A program made the position numbers and the translations under genes. From DAOWGG01 sp965369815 (GTDB taxonomy: Bacteria > Patescibacteriota > Gracilibacteria > UM-FILTER-43-11), in contig CBDUQS010000031.1 of the NCBI GenBank assembly GCA_965369815.1, positions 1 through 14,760 of the forward strand: 14,760 nt of DNA, in the 5' to 3' direction. How positions within the stretch are numbered: position 1 is the first letter of the stretch; each line of letters opens with the position of its first letter. Below the pieces are notes generated by a model. That model was not told where the DNA came from. It ran no database searches and was given only the letters and a program-made list of their open reading frames with translations. Below are positions 1 to 7,419 of this stretch, piece by piece.

Positions 1-913
1 CATAATGATCAGGAAAAGTTTGTAATAGTGCACCCTCACGAATAGAAAGTGCTCGGTCTTGATTCGGATGACCAAAGCGACCTGAGCCATAACTGAAAAA
101 TTGAGTCGTAATTGTCGGTGAAACCTCATCCCAACTCATCCTACCGTACACAGAAGCATACGATTGTCCACTTTCTCTTTTGTAGCATTCAGGAAGCAAT
201 CTCTTATCCCAATCTCGCCATGTCCCCTTCGGCTTTGATTGCTTCATTCTTTCTAAATTAAGCGGAGAAAGATTTTTTGCCCTATGAACAGGATCTTTAG
301 CATCAGTCTCACCCGACTTAATTTTTGGAAGGCTTCCTATTATATCATGAACTGTTAGATATTCATCTTTTGCATGAGTTTTTTCAGGCACGCTTATTTC
401 TCCTAACTTAGAGCCAAGAAAAACTAATCTACTTCTGCTTTGAGGGATACCATAGTCAGGGCAATAAAGAACCTTGGAATCAACTTTATATCCCATTTTT
501 TTTATTTCTTCAACAAAGTTCTCAAAAATATCTGTTTTAGTTATACCTCTTACATTCTCCATAGAGATAACGTGGGGCTTTAAAACTTTAATAGCTTTAA
601 TAAAATAATCAATTAAATTCCACCTTGAATCATTCTCTCTATTTTTTGCCTTGAAGGTGTGTGATGAAAAAGGCTGGCACGGCGCACATCCAACTAACAC
701 TTTAATACTATCCTTAGAATACATTTTTTTCATTTCCCTAAAGTCATAATTGGAAATATCTGCAGTGATAAATTTACAATTATTATTTTTCTCATATGAA
801 TATGAGCATGATTCATCACTATCTAAACCAGCCAAAACAGAGATATCTGCCTGTCGCAACCCGCAAGTTAAGCCGCCAATACCACAAAACAAATCAATGG
901 CTTCTATTTTCAT
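1..913 (-). CDS. C5-cytosine DNA methyltransferase (Dcm/HpaII-type family), C-terminus cut by window edge
   Basis: Modifies cytosine at C5 within a recognition sequence, using S-adenosylmethionine. The reverse strand reads open from ATG at 913 to base 1 (304 codons). Visible motifs: motif I DLFCGIGG (residues 7-14, SAM binding), motif IV GCAPCQPF with catalytic Cys79, motif VI ENV (119-121), motif VIII QSRSR (158-162), and motif IX region SPTITTQ followed by a RALSIREGALLQTFPD stretch near the cut. Only motif X and the tail should be missing. The target-recognition region between motifs VIII and IX is short, so this is probably a single-specificity enzyme; the target cannot be read from the sequence. 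It lies 72 bases downstream of dinG on the same strand. No restriction endonuclease is visible, but one could lie beyond the left edge. The gene looks more A+T-rich than dinG (19/60 G+C at 541-600 against 30/60 at 1201-1260), which may hint at transfer. Confidence 0.93.
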   Translation of the reverse strand, partial: MKIEAIDLFCGIGGLTCGLRQADISVLAGLDSDESCSYSYEKNNNCKFITADISNYDFREMKKMYSKDSIKVLVGCAPCQPFSSHTFKAKNRENDSRWNLIDYFIKAIKVLKPHVISMENVRGITKTDIFENFVEEIKKMGYKVDSKVLYCPDYGIPQSRSRLVFLGSKLGEISVPEKTHAKDEYLTVHDIIGSLPKIKSGETDAKDPVHRAKNLSPLNLERMKQSKPKGTWRDWDKRLLPECYKRESGQSYASVYGRMSWDEVSPTITTQFFSYGSGRFGHPNQDRALSIREGALLQTFPDHY

Positions 914-974
914 AACTTATTGAATTTATTTTTTAATTTCAAAAACATTCTACTCCAAAAAACGCAACCATTCC

Positions 975-997
975 ACCCCTACCCCCTACCCCCTACT
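975..997. repeat. Seven-base tandem array (ACCCCCT) at the dinG 3' end
   Basis: One six-base unit (ACCCCT) is followed by two full ACCCCCT units and a partial one. The array overlaps the dinG stop codon (986-988) and lies between dinG and the methyltransferase gene. On the minus strand it gives three G-runs of 5, 5 and 4, separated by TA, then GG. This is short of a classic four-run G-quadruplex motif. Confidence 0.8.
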
Positions 998-3772
998 CAA
1001 ATCAATCCACTCCTTCACCTTCCCCGGAATCTCCATCAAAGGAGCCTCTTCAATCGTAATATTCTCCGGCAACGCTTCTAAAAACAGCTTCCCGTATTGC
1101 TTAGTAAGCACGCGATTATCGAGCACAACCATAGCGCCAAAATCTTTTTTACTACGAATGAGACGACCGAAGCCTTGGCGGAATTTAAGGACAGCGCGAG
1201 GGACGGAGTATTCCATAAAGCCGTTGTTGAACATCTGGGAGCGGGCTTTGCAAATGGGATCGGATGGGACATCGAACGGGAGTTTGTGGATGACGAGGGT
1301 GGTGAGCGCGTCGCCTTTAATATCGACCCCTTCCCAAAAACTCGCGGTTCCAAACAACACAGAATGTTCCGGGTCGTTCATATAGGCTTTCATAATTTTA
1401 TTACGTCCACCACTGATCCGCTGAGCGAGCAATTTGATTCCTGCAGTTTTAAGCGATTCCATTAAGTCGAGGTAGAGCGTTTCGATCATCCGATAGGAAG
1501 TGAAAAGCGTCATCATACTCCCACCGACACGGCGAATGAGGTTGGAGAAGAAAGGAGCAAGTTCCTGAACGCTTTTAAAGGAAGTGACTGGCAAAATGTC
1601 ATTGGGAACCATTACGTACGCTTGGGATTCAAAGTTGAAAGGGCTGTCGATCATCAGTTCTTCGAATTTATCGTCTAAGCTGAGCATGGTTCGAACGTAA
1701 GTGAACGGGTGTTGTTCGGGCGCGTCGAAACTTTGATCGGCTAGTTTTACCCCGAGCGTCGCGGAGGTGAGAATGATGGATGTCTTTTGATCGTAGAGCT
1801 TCTTTTTTAGATCCAAACCGGGGAGTGCGGGGGCTAGATTAACGGTAACAACGCCCTGAAGATCGGAGGTCATCCAACGGATGTAATCGCTGATTTTGGA
1901 GTCGGAGAAGAAATGATTGAGAGCGATGATTTGTTCTTGGAGGATTTCGGATTCCTGAAGAATTTCCATGACGGATTCACCTTGTTCAGAGGCTTCATCC
2001 CCACTGAGCATCCAGATATCGACGAAGTCTTTGAGTTTGCCGAGCCAGATCTTGAGTCGTCGCATGGCTTCTTCGGCGGAGACGGTTAGGTTTACCCATT
2101 CCTCGGAACCGAGTGTGGATTGATCGATGAGAAGGTGCTCTATATAGGTAGACTCCTGAACGTTGCGATTCACGTAGAGGGCGATCACGGTGAACAGGTT
2201 ATCGATGACATCTTCGAGGCCGGACATACTATCGGTGACCTCACCAATTCGATCCATCGCCATATCGCTGGCGAAAAGCGTACCGCCGTAGCGTTTTTGA
2301 ATTTCAGATAAATGCCCTCGAATCACTTTGAGTGGAAGACCGAAGTTTTCTTGTTTTAAACTCATTCCAAAAGCATCCGTCGCCGCGGTTTCAAAGTTAT
2401 GGGCCTCATCAACGACGAGGTATTGATAATCGGGAAGCAAACTTCCTTCGCTTTCAATATCCGCACACAAAAGCGCATGATTCACCACAATAATATCGGA
2501 TTCGTCGGCGAGCTTACGAGCTTTGTGAAGGTAGCAGTCTCCGTAAGGTTTACACTTCTGCGGACTGCAGTATTTTTTATCGGAACACAGTTCAAAATCC
2601 CACACCATCTTATCCCCACGTGTTAAGTGGATCTCGCCACTATTGCCAGTTTTACTGGTGACCTGCCATACCAAAATTTTAACGAGCAAGATCATTTCCT
2701 CCTGCGTGTATTCATGACGTTCTTTAAATTTCGCCAATCGACGCAGGCAAAGGTAATGACTTCGACCTTTTAAAATAGCCGCTCGAAACCCAGGATTCTG
2801 AGTGCCTTGTCGGTAGATTTCCTGAAGGAGCGGAATGTCTTTTTCATAAAGCTGTTCCTGCAAATTGATGGTGTTGGTAGAAATAACCACTTTAGATTTA
2901 TTCCGAATAGCAGTACTAACCGCCGGAATTAAATAAGCCAGCGACTTCCCAACGCCAGTCGGCGCCTCGCAGATAAGATGGTAGCCTTGGTCGAAAGCAC
3001 TCATCACGTTGGACGACATTTTAACTTGCTGTTCACGCGGTTCGTAATCTTCCCAGAACTTCTGAAGCACTCCGCCTTCTTGTAGAATCTCATCCACCTC
3101 CAGAGCCTTTCTCACCCCATTAAACTCCACCATCGACCCATCAATTTGCCCCTCAACTCGCCCTTCAACTTGCCCCACAACAGGTTTTACATCAGCAAAA
3201 ACAACCCCACTATCCCAATCGGAACGCTTCAAATGAGTTTGAATGGATTGAACGGTTTTAGTAGGAAGCTCATCGATCTTTTTGCACAAATGCTGAAATA
3301 AGCTCAGCGTCGCCTCCACATCTCCCATCGCCCGATGCCGATTCACATGCTTGATCTCCAAATCATCGGATAAAGATTCCAAACTATAACTGGTCGCCTC
3401 GGGCAACATCACTTGCGCCAATGGAATAGTGTCGATAAGACCCAAAACATTCATATCAACGCCTTTCTCCTTCAAAAAACCAGCATCAAATTTAATGTTG
3501 TGAGCGATCATATAAGCCCCATCCAGCATTTCACTAATGCGATCAAAAACCTCGTTCTTATCCTGTCCATCCTTCTCAATATCCTCATCGGTAATACTCG
3601 TGATGATGGTGATGATTTTAGGAAGCTTATAGTTAACCTTAATCAAACTCTCATAACGATCCACCTCCTTTCCATCCTCATACCGAATCATCGCAACTTC
3701 AATAATATCGTCTTTTTTATTATCCACACCGCTGGTTTCCAAGTCGAGAACGACGTAGGGCTGTTTGAACAT
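986..3772 (-). CDS. dinG: DnaQ-like 3'-5' exonuclease / DinG-type ATP-dependent helicase fusion
   Basis: 928 residues. The N-terminus is a DEDDh exonuclease: DLET (D10, E12), HNIKFD (H91-D96), and H146...D151 in HRAMGD. A linker with short VEG/IDG repeats (about 196-213) leads to an XPD/DinG superfamily 2 helicase: Walker A APTGVGKS (270-277), DEAH (455-458), TSAT (669-672), GTASFWEGVDI (808-818) and QGFGRLIR (866-873). Cys342, Cys402, Cys407 and Cys413 match the spacing of the E. coli DinG iron-sulfur cysteines as I recall them (last three at +5 and +6). The protein is probably a 5'-3' DNA helicase, perhaps acting on R-loops or repair intermediates, with an added nuclease. Exonuclease-DinG fusions are known in Bacillota. 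Start chosen because the exonuclease fold begins at once (MFKQPYVVLDLET); no Shine-Dalgarno is visible. A candidate promoter lies about 37 bases upstream. Confidence 0.95.
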   Translation of the reverse strand: MFKQPYVVLDLETSGVDNKKDDIIEVAMIRYEDGKEVDRYESLIKVNYKLPKIITIITSITDEDIEKDGQDKNEVFDRISEMLDGAYMIAHNIKFDAGFLKEKGVDMNVLGLIDTIPLAQVMLPEATSYSLESLSDDLEIKHVNRHRAMGDVEATLSLFQHLCKKIDELPTKTVQSIQTHLKRSDWDSGVVFADVKPVVGQVEGRVEGQIDGSMVEFNGVRKALEVDEILQEGGVLQKFWEDYEPREQQVKMSSNVMSAFDQGYHLICEAPTGVGKSLAYLIPAVSTAIRNKSKVVISTNTINLQEQLYEKDIPLLQEIYRQGTQNPGFRAAILKGRSHYLCLRRLAKFKERHEYTQEEMILLVKILVWQVTSKTGNSGEIHLTRGDKMVWDFELCSDKKYCSPQKCKPYGDCYLHKARKLADESDIIVVNHALLCADIESEGSLLPDYQYLVVDEAHNFETAATDAFGMSLKQENFGLPLKVIRGHLSEIQKRYGGTLFASDMAMDRIGEVTDSMSGLEDVIDNLFTVIALYVNRNVQESTYIEHLLIDQSTLGSEEWVNLTVSAEEAMRRLKIWLGKLKDFVDIWMLSGDEASEQGESVMEILQESEILQEQIIALNHFFSDSKISDYIRWMTSDLQGVVTVNLAPALPGLDLKKKLYDQKTSIILTSATLGVKLADQSFDAPEQHPFTYVRTMLSLDDKFEELMIDSPFNFESQAYVMVPNDILPVTSFKSVQELAPFFSNLIRRVGGSMMTLFTSYRMIETLYLDLMESLKTAGIKLLAQRISGGRNKIMKAYMNDPEHSVLFGTASFWEGVDIKGDALTTLVIHKLPFDVPSDPICKARSQMFNNGFMEYSVPRAVLKFRQGFGRLIRSKKDFGAMVVLDNRVLTKQYGKLFLEALPENITIEEAPLMEIPGKVKEWIDLSRG

Positions 3773-3865
3773 AGGATTCAGGATTCAGGATTAAGAATTC
3801 AGCCAACCTATTGTAGCTTAATTCTGTTTAATCCTTAATCCTTAATTCTTAATTCTTAATTCTTA
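3773..3865. repeat. Two facing seven-base-period arrays upstream of dinG
   Basis: Array A (3773-3800) has four units of AGRATTC-type: AGGATTC, AGGATTC, AGGATTA, AGAATTC. Array B (3831-3865) has five units: ATCCTTA twice, then ATTCTTA three times. The unit of B is nearly the reverse complement of that of A, so the arrays can pair as an imperfect hairpin. Array A begins directly at the dinG start codon, and the candidate dinG promoter lies between and within the arrays. Confidence 0.8.
3810..3838 (-). promoter_or_regulatory. Candidate dinG promoter
   Basis: On the minus strand, TTAAGG (3838-3833) is followed after 17 bases by TACAAT (3815-3810), which matches the sigma70 -10 consensus at five of six positions. 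The -35 is weak and falls inside a seven-base array. The start codon is 37 bases further on. Based on consensus match only. Confidence 0.4.
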
Positions 3866-3869
3866 CATT

Positions 3870-3928
3870 GTCATTCCCGCGAAGGCGGGAATCTATTATA
3901 ATCAGATTCCCCTCTTCAGGGGAATGAC
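3870..3928. repeat. 59-base palindromic element made of two facing 25-base hairpins
   Basis: The left half (3870-3894) starts GTCATTCCC and folds as ATTCCCGC-GAAG-GCGGGAAT. The right half (3904-3928) is an inverted copy folding as ATTCCCCT-CTTC-AGGGGAAT and ending GGGAATGAC. A nine-base A+T-rich spacer separates them. Where the halves differ (GC/GC against CT/AG), both sides of the stem change together, so each half still pairs. Confidence 0.85.
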
Positions 3929-3968
3929 AAAAGGGGGCGGGAATCTATTTTGTCATTTCGACTTTTTT

Positions 3969-4059
3969 GTCATTTCGAGCCTGTCGAGAAATCCCTATAC
4001 CCAATATCATTCATGACAGAAGTTAAGAATAGGGATTCCTCCGCATGGGTCGGAATGAC
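3969..4059. repeat. 91-base inverted-repeat element with GTCAT...ATGAC ends
   Basis: The left arm 3969-3998 (starts GTCATTTCGAG, ends AATCCCTAT) pairs with the right arm 4029-4059 (starts ATAGGGATT, ends CGGAATGAC). The inner nine bases match perfectly and the whole roughly 30-base arms are similar with a few mismatches. The central 30 bases are unpaired. It has the same terminal pentamers as the neighbouring elements. Confidence 0.75.
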
Positions 4060-4070
4060 AAAAAAGATGG

Positions 4071-4111
4071 ATCCCGGACCTGCCTATCGGCAGACAGGTC
4101 AAGTCCGGGAT
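4071..4111. repeat. Nested palindrome: ATCCCGGAC/GTCCGGGAT stem with an inner GGACCTGCCT element
   Basis: The outer arms ATCCCGGAC (4071-4079) and GTCCGGGAT (4103-4111) are perfect inverted repeats. Inside lies a second palindrome starting GGACCTGCCT (4076-4085), with TGCC-TATC-GGCA at its centre and CAGGT closing it (4095-4099). The same 10-base start occurs at 7396-7405, so the inner part behaves like a separate small element lodged in the outer one. Confidence 0.75.
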
Positions 4112-4164
4112 GACAAGTGGAGAGTCAGGAATGACAAAAAGGAGTATAGGAATAAGAAGTTTAT

Positions 4165-4200
4165 TAATCCGTGAAGTCCGTATAATTCGCGTAATCCGTG
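4165..4200. repeat. Direct repeat TAATCCGTG next to the ldh stop codon
   Basis: TAATCCGTG occurs at 4165-4173 and again at 4192-4200, with the related GAAGTCCG between them. It lies just beyond the ldh stop codon. No stem followed by a T-run is visible for an ldh terminator. Confidence 0.6.
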
Positions 4201-4202
4201 GT

Positions 4203-5129
4203 TCAGACACTCTTCAAATACCCCTTCAAAATATTCGCCGACTTCTTCAACTTCGTCATTTCCGGCTTAGTTAAATCAAGTTTCCAAACACTTTCAACTC
4301 CACGACGCCCCAAAACCGCTGGCACTCCAAGACAAATTCCTTTGATACCATAAGCACTACCAGGTTCGGTTGAAACAGGGATCACTGATTTACGATCATG
4401 AAGAACTGCTTCGACTAGTTCCGTTACCACCACGCCAATTCCATAATACGTCGCGTGTTTTCGTTGAATGATTTCGTACGCCGCTCGCATGGTTTTAAGT
4501 TCCAATTTCTTCATCTGATTGGCGGTAAGAAGTTTTTTTACCGGACGACCAGAAACGTTAGCGATGCTCCACGGCACAAATTCACTATCGCCATGTTCAC
4601 CCATCACGTATCCATGAACGTTGTGTAAATTCACACCCAACTTTTCACTAATCATGTAACGAAGACGAGAAGTATCGAGGGACGTTCCAGAACCGAAGAT
4701 TTGCCCTGCAGGAAGATTCATATGCTTACGAGCAATAACCGTCATAATATCGACTGGATTCGAAACAATAATCACCACCGTATCGGAACGAAGTTTTCCC
4801 ATCTGCTTAACAATTCCTTTCATAATCTTGGAATTCTTTTTCACCAAATCCAAACGAGTCTCACCCGGCTTCTGCGCCACGCCCGCCGTGATCACAATCA
4901 CATCCACATTCTGACAATCGGTTAAATGCCCTCCGCGTACATTCCCCGTTTCTGTTCCAATCAAACCATCAGTTAAGTCCATCACCTCTCCTGCTTCACG
5001 CTCTTCATCCACATCGATCATAATCAGTTCCGCCGCCAAACCCTTAATCATCGCCGCATAAGCAAAAGAAGACCCAACCATTCCAGTTCCAACCACCGCA
5101 ATACGCGTTTTTCGAAGTTCGTTTTTCAT
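4203..5129 (-). CDS. ldh: L-lactate dehydrogenase (NAD-dependent)
   Basis: 308 residues, the usual length. Interconverts pyruvate and L-lactate with NADH/NAD in the cytoplasm; in a fermenter it regenerates NAD. The Rossmann fold shows GTGMVGS (14-20) and Asp39 for the adenosine ribose. In AQKPGETR, Gln86 corresponds to Gln102 of the lactate enzymes (malate dehydrogenases carry Arg there) and Arg92 to Arg109. LDTSR gives Asp152 and Arg155 (Asp168/Arg171), and GEHGDSE gives the catalytic His179 (His195). The substrate call rests mainly on the Gln. The gene stands alone between two repeat-filled spacers. It ends in TGA, the only TGA stop among the complete genes here, which argues against a recoded genome. 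A weak promoter candidate on the minus strand is TTGGTT (5173-5168), 17 bases, TACAAA (5150-5145). No Shine-Dalgarno is visible. Confidence 0.94.
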   Translation of the reverse strand: MKNELRKTRIAVVGTGMVGSSFAYAAMIKGLAAELIMIDVDEEREAGEVMDLTDGLIGTETGNVRGGHLTDCQNVDVIVITAGVAQKPGETRLDLVKKNSKIMKGIVKQMGKLRSDTVVIIVSNPVDIMTVIARKHMNLPAGQIFGSGTSLDTSRLRYMISEKLGVNLHNVHGYVMGEHGDSEFVPWSIANVSGRPVKKLLTANQMKKLELKTMRAAYEIIQRKHATYYGIGVVVTELVEAVLHDRKSVIPVSTEPGSAYGIKGICLGVPAVLGRRGVESVWKLDLTKPEMTKLKKSANILKGYLKSV

Positions 5130-5179
5130 AATTGTTTATTTTAATTTGTAAATCCAGTTTAACTTACAACCAACCTTTT

Positions 5180-5223
5180 GTCATCCTGAACACCCCCGTG
5201 TCATCCTGAACTTGATTCAGGAT
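5180..5223. repeat. GTCATCCTGAA direct repeat; second copy forms a hairpin
   Basis: GTCATCCTGAA occurs at 5180-5190 and 5200-5210. From the second copy, ATCCTGAA (5203-5210) pairs perfectly with TTCAGGAT (5216-5223) around a five-base loop (CTTGA). Confidence 0.8.
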
Positions 5224-5233
5224 CCAGGGTGGG

Positions 5234-5280
5234 AAAAGGTGTGGTTATGAGCATTCAGATAGATCTCAGCCACCCCTTTT
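5234..5280. repeat. Imperfect inverted repeat
   Basis: AAAAGG (5234-5239), GTGG (5241-5244) and ATGAG (5247-5251) can pair in order with CTCAG, CCAC (5270-5273) and CCTTTT (5275-5280), leaving small mismatches. Weaker than the neighbouring elements. Confidence 0.45.
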
Positions 5281-5300
5281 GTCATTCCCGAACCCCCTTT

Positions 5301-5388
5301 GTCATTCAGAACGGAACGAAGTGGAGTGAAGAATCTCAACCGATCATCCATCACGGAGATTCTTCGTCGTTTCACTCCTCTGAATGAC
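5301..5388. repeat. 88-base inverted-repeat element with GTCAT...ATGAC ends
   Basis: The arm ends match perfectly: GTCATTCAGA (5301-5310) with TCTGAATGAC (5379-5388), and GAAGAATCTC (5328-5337) with GAGATTCTTC (5356-5365). The stretch between these blocks pairs poorly, and the loop is 18 bases. It shares terminal pentamers with the elements near 3870-4060. Confidence 0.8.
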
Positions 5389-5426
5389 AAAGCGGTTATA
5401 AGGGAGTCCAGCTAGCCAACCGCCAA

Positions 5427-5455
5427 TTGTAACCAACGGCATCTTCCGATATAAT
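5427..5455 (+). promoter_or_regulatory. Near-consensus promoter for the DUF4012 gene
   Basis: TTGTAA (5427-5432), exactly 17 bases, then a perfect TATAAT (5450-5455). Transcription should start near 5462, leaving a leader of about 28 bases before the ATG at 5491. This is the best promoter match in the window. It may also serve dnaJ and the S41 protease gene downstream on the same strand. Confidence 0.75.
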
Positions 5456-5490
5456 CAACAGGACAATTAAATTAATTAGTAATTAAAAAA

Positions 5491-7281
5491 ATGGAATTAG
5501 GCTATTCTCCTTACCATAAAGAACATCACAAAAAAAAGGAATCAAAATCCAGGCTACCCAAACTAAAGCTACCCAGAGGGATTGGAAAGTGGATTGGTAT
5601 TTTGATCGGATTTATATTCATTCTTTTTTTCATTGCCTATTTAATGTTGGGAGAATTGAAATTTTTTGCCAATCACTTCCTCGGCTTCACCTTCTTCAGT
5701 AAAAACTATGTGATTGTTCTGCAAAACAATTACGAACTTCGACCAGGAGGTGGGTTTATTACCGGGTACGGAAACTTAGATTTCAAAATGGGAGTGCCAA
5801 CAGAACTCAGCTTTAAAAACTCTTACGACATTGATAGTAAAACTTACGTGACACCACCTTACCCACACGAAGAATTGTTAAAAAATGAATGGTACGGAGG
5901 ATATATGTTCCGAGATGCAAACTGGAATCCAAACTTTCCAGATTCAGCTAATGAGCTCATTAAGTTCTATCAAGAAAAGTTTCCAGAAAAAGAAGTGGAT
6001 GGAATGATTGTAGTGAACTTCAGCTTAATCGAAGATCTAATCAACGAACTGGGCGATATTGAATTGAACGGAAAACTGCTCAACAAAAATAACCTTTTCA
6101 GTGAACTGGAATTCTCAGTAAACAATGTCGATCGACACAATGTTGAAGCGCTAAAAGACCGAAAAAATATTTTAAGTGAACTGTCGGGCGTATTAATGAG
6201 TAAGGCTAAAAAGCATCCATTTAAAACAAGAGATGTGATAATAAAGGGGCTGCACAACAAAGATATTTATATGTGGTTCAAAAAGAATCGCCTGCAAAAC
6301 AAGATAGTTGAAAGAAGCTGGGCAAATACCCTGATTCCAGAAGACCGAAGTGACTTTTTAGCTGTTAATTTGGCTAATTTAGGAAGTAAAAAAGCCGATC
6401 GATATGTGCAAACCGAAACGCATTATTACGCCAATATCACTCAGGAGCTACCTCAGATCACGACGGAAATCACCATTCGATACCCAGGCTTCACCAATAC
6501 CTATAGCGATAACTACAAAGGGTATTTAAGAATCTACCTTCCAAAAGGAGCTGATATTGAAAGTTCACCAGTGGATAGTAAGATTGAAACAGAGGGTGAA
6601 TTTAAAGTGGTTGGAACCCAAATTGTTCTGCCTGCAGGAAGTAAAACAAGTTTGAGCTATGTTTACACATTGCCTCGCAACACCTTCTTGAACGATCAGT
6701 ACAAATTGAAGCTGATCAAACAATCCGGAAGTGAAATGTTTTACAAAATAACCGTTGAAACCGCCGAAGGAGAATTGATGGAGAGCGATGACTTTGATGC
6801 TCGTGAAAACCGTGCGCTGTTTATGGGAGAAATTGAAAACGACATGAACTTAGAGCTAAGAATGCTCCCGGATACCACTCCACCCTACCCCATTGAACAA
6901 GAATTTGAGGATCTATCTCACATCAACATTATTTGGAATGAGCCAATGGAAGAAGGGGCAGCCACCAATATAAGTAATTTTGAAATCGCAGACTTAAATA
7001 AAAAAGATGCCAATACAGACGAAGTAAAAATTATTTACATCGAACGAACTCAGCCGAATGTGATTCAATTAGAAATTGAAGGAATTACTGATCAGGAGGA
7101 AGAGCATTACCGAATTGATTTAAAGGGGCTAAAGGATACTTCCGGAAACGTCATTCTCCCTGATCCAAAATCGATTACAGTTGTACAACGGCTAAAGCCA
7201 AAAAGCGACGTACCCGAAATCAGATTCGGCGACATCCCCATCCTGCCAGAAGAAACAGCCGAAGCCCCAGCCACGGAATAA
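5491..7281 (+). CDS. DUF4012-family membrane-anchored extracytoplasmic protein with Ig-like C-terminal domain
   Basis: 596 residues. A basic, His/Lys-rich cytoplasmic start (about 1-33) precedes one membrane segment (34-53), so most of the protein is probably outside. DUF4012 begins near residue 73 with YVIVLQNNYELRPGGGFITGYG, the hallmark of the family. A region near 475-570 (NIIWNEPMEEGAATNISNFEI ... LKDTSGN) resembles SbsA/Big_5 Ig-like domains. The last 30 residues are rich in Pro, Glu and Ala. DUF4012 has no established biochemical function; it is frequent in CPR bacteria and some actinobacteria. A role at the cell surface or envelope is inference. Start chosen as the first ATG after the promoter and before the basic stretch; it has no Shine-Dalgarno. 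It is 169 bases ahead of dnaJ. Confidence 0.88.
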   Translation: MELGYSPYHKEHHKKKESKSRLPKLKLPRGIGKWIGILIGFIFILFFIAYLMLGELKFFANHFLGFTFFSKNYVIVLQNNYELRPGGGFITGYGNLDFKMGVPTELSFKNSYDIDSKTYVTPPYPHEELLKNEWYGGYMFRDANWNPNFPDSANELIKFYQEKFPEKEVDGMIVVNFSLIEDLINELGDIELNGKLLNKNNLFSELEFSVNNVDRHNVEALKDRKNILSELSGVLMSKAKKHPFKTRDVIIKGLHNKDIYMWFKKNRLQNKIVERSWANTLIPEDRSDFLAVNLANLGSKKADRYVQTETHYYANITQELPQITTEITIRYPGFTNTYSDNYKGYLRIYLPKGADIESSPVDSKIETEGEFKVVGTQIVLPAGSKTSLSYVYTLPRNTFLNDQYKLKLIKQSGSEMFYKITVETAEGELMESDDFDARENRALFMGEIENDMNLELRMLPDTTPPYPIEQEFEDLSHINIIWNEPMEEGAATNISNFEIADLNKKDANTDEVKIIYIERTQPNVIQLEIEGITDQEEEHYRIDLKGLKDTSGNVILPDPKSITVVQRLKPKSDVPEIRFGDIPILPEETAEAPATE

Positions 7282-7290
7282 TGAATTAAA

Positions 7291-7318
7291 TTTCGATTTT
7301 CGAGTTTCGAGTTTCGAA
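7291..7318. repeat. Seven-base tandem array (TTTCGAN), four units
   Basis: TTTCGAT, TTTCGAG, TTTCGAG and TTTCGAA follow one another without gaps, starting ten bases after the DUF4012 stop codon. The same unit returns at 7420-7440. Confidence 0.85.
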
Positions 7319-7395
7319 TTTTTAAAGAAAGAGTCACCTTTACTTTTCCCTCTGTTTTCAATAAAATTACTGGGCTTATTAATTATATAAGTTTC

Positions 7396-7419
7396 GGACC
7401 TGCCTGCCGGTAGGCAAGG
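7396..7419. repeat. GGACCTGCCT palindromic element
   Basis: TGCCT (7401-7405) and AGGCA (7412-7416) pair around a GCCGGT centre, and ACC (7398-7400) can pair with GGT (7418-7420). The first ten bases are identical to 4076-4085. It sits between GTTTC (7391-7395) and a TTTCGAN array (7420 on), as if lodged in the repeat tract. Confidence 0.75.

Larger units (their letters stand above)
3773..4202. other. 430-base gene-free spacer between dinG and ldh, filled with repeats
   Basis: This spacer between the dinG start and the ldh stop contains seven-base arrays (3773-3865), a likely dinG promoter, three palindromic elements (3870-3928, 3969-4059, 4071-4111) and a direct repeat (4165-4200). TGTCAT occurs three times (3869, 3951, 3968) and ATGACA five times (3924, 4013, 4055, 4110, 4131). 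A partial element copy (GGCGGGAATCTA) sits near 3935-3947. The short open frames across it are translations of repeats. No RNA gene was recognised. Confidence 0.75.
5130..5490. other. 361-base divergent spacer between ldh and the DUF4012 gene
   Basis: The two genes diverge from this spacer. From left to right it holds a weak ldh promoter candidate, hairpin repeats at 5180-5223, 5234-5280 and 5301-5388, and a strong plus-strand promoter at 5427-5455. TGTCAT occurs at 5179, 5199, 5280 and 5300, and ATGACA at 5384. No open frame of interest and no RNA gene was recognised. Confidence 0.75.

Noticed and set aside
975..997. Phase-variable repeat altering the DinG C-terminus
   Set aside because: Read in the dinG frame, the stop falls in the first unit met by the ribosome; gain or loss of one seven-base unit leaves the same stop.
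1097..1465. 122-codon plus-strand open frame opposite dinG
   Set aside because: It lies wholly antisense to well-conserved helicase motif sequence and shows no recognisable domain; a shadow frame.
3413..3838. 141-codon plus-strand open frame over the dinG start and repeats
   Set aside because: It covers the exonuclease domain in antisense and then reads through the seven-base arrays; low-complexity tail, no domain.
3773..3865. CRISPR-like array
   Set aside because: Units are seven bases and contiguous, with no spacers; no cas genes nearby.
3950..4210. Open frames on both strands in the dinG-ldh spacer
   Set aside because: They are translations of the palindromic elements and match no protein family I know.
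4203..5129. Malate dehydrogenase instead of lactate dehydrogenase
   Set aside because: Gln86 at the substrate-selecting position is the lactate-type residue; malate enzymes have Arg there.
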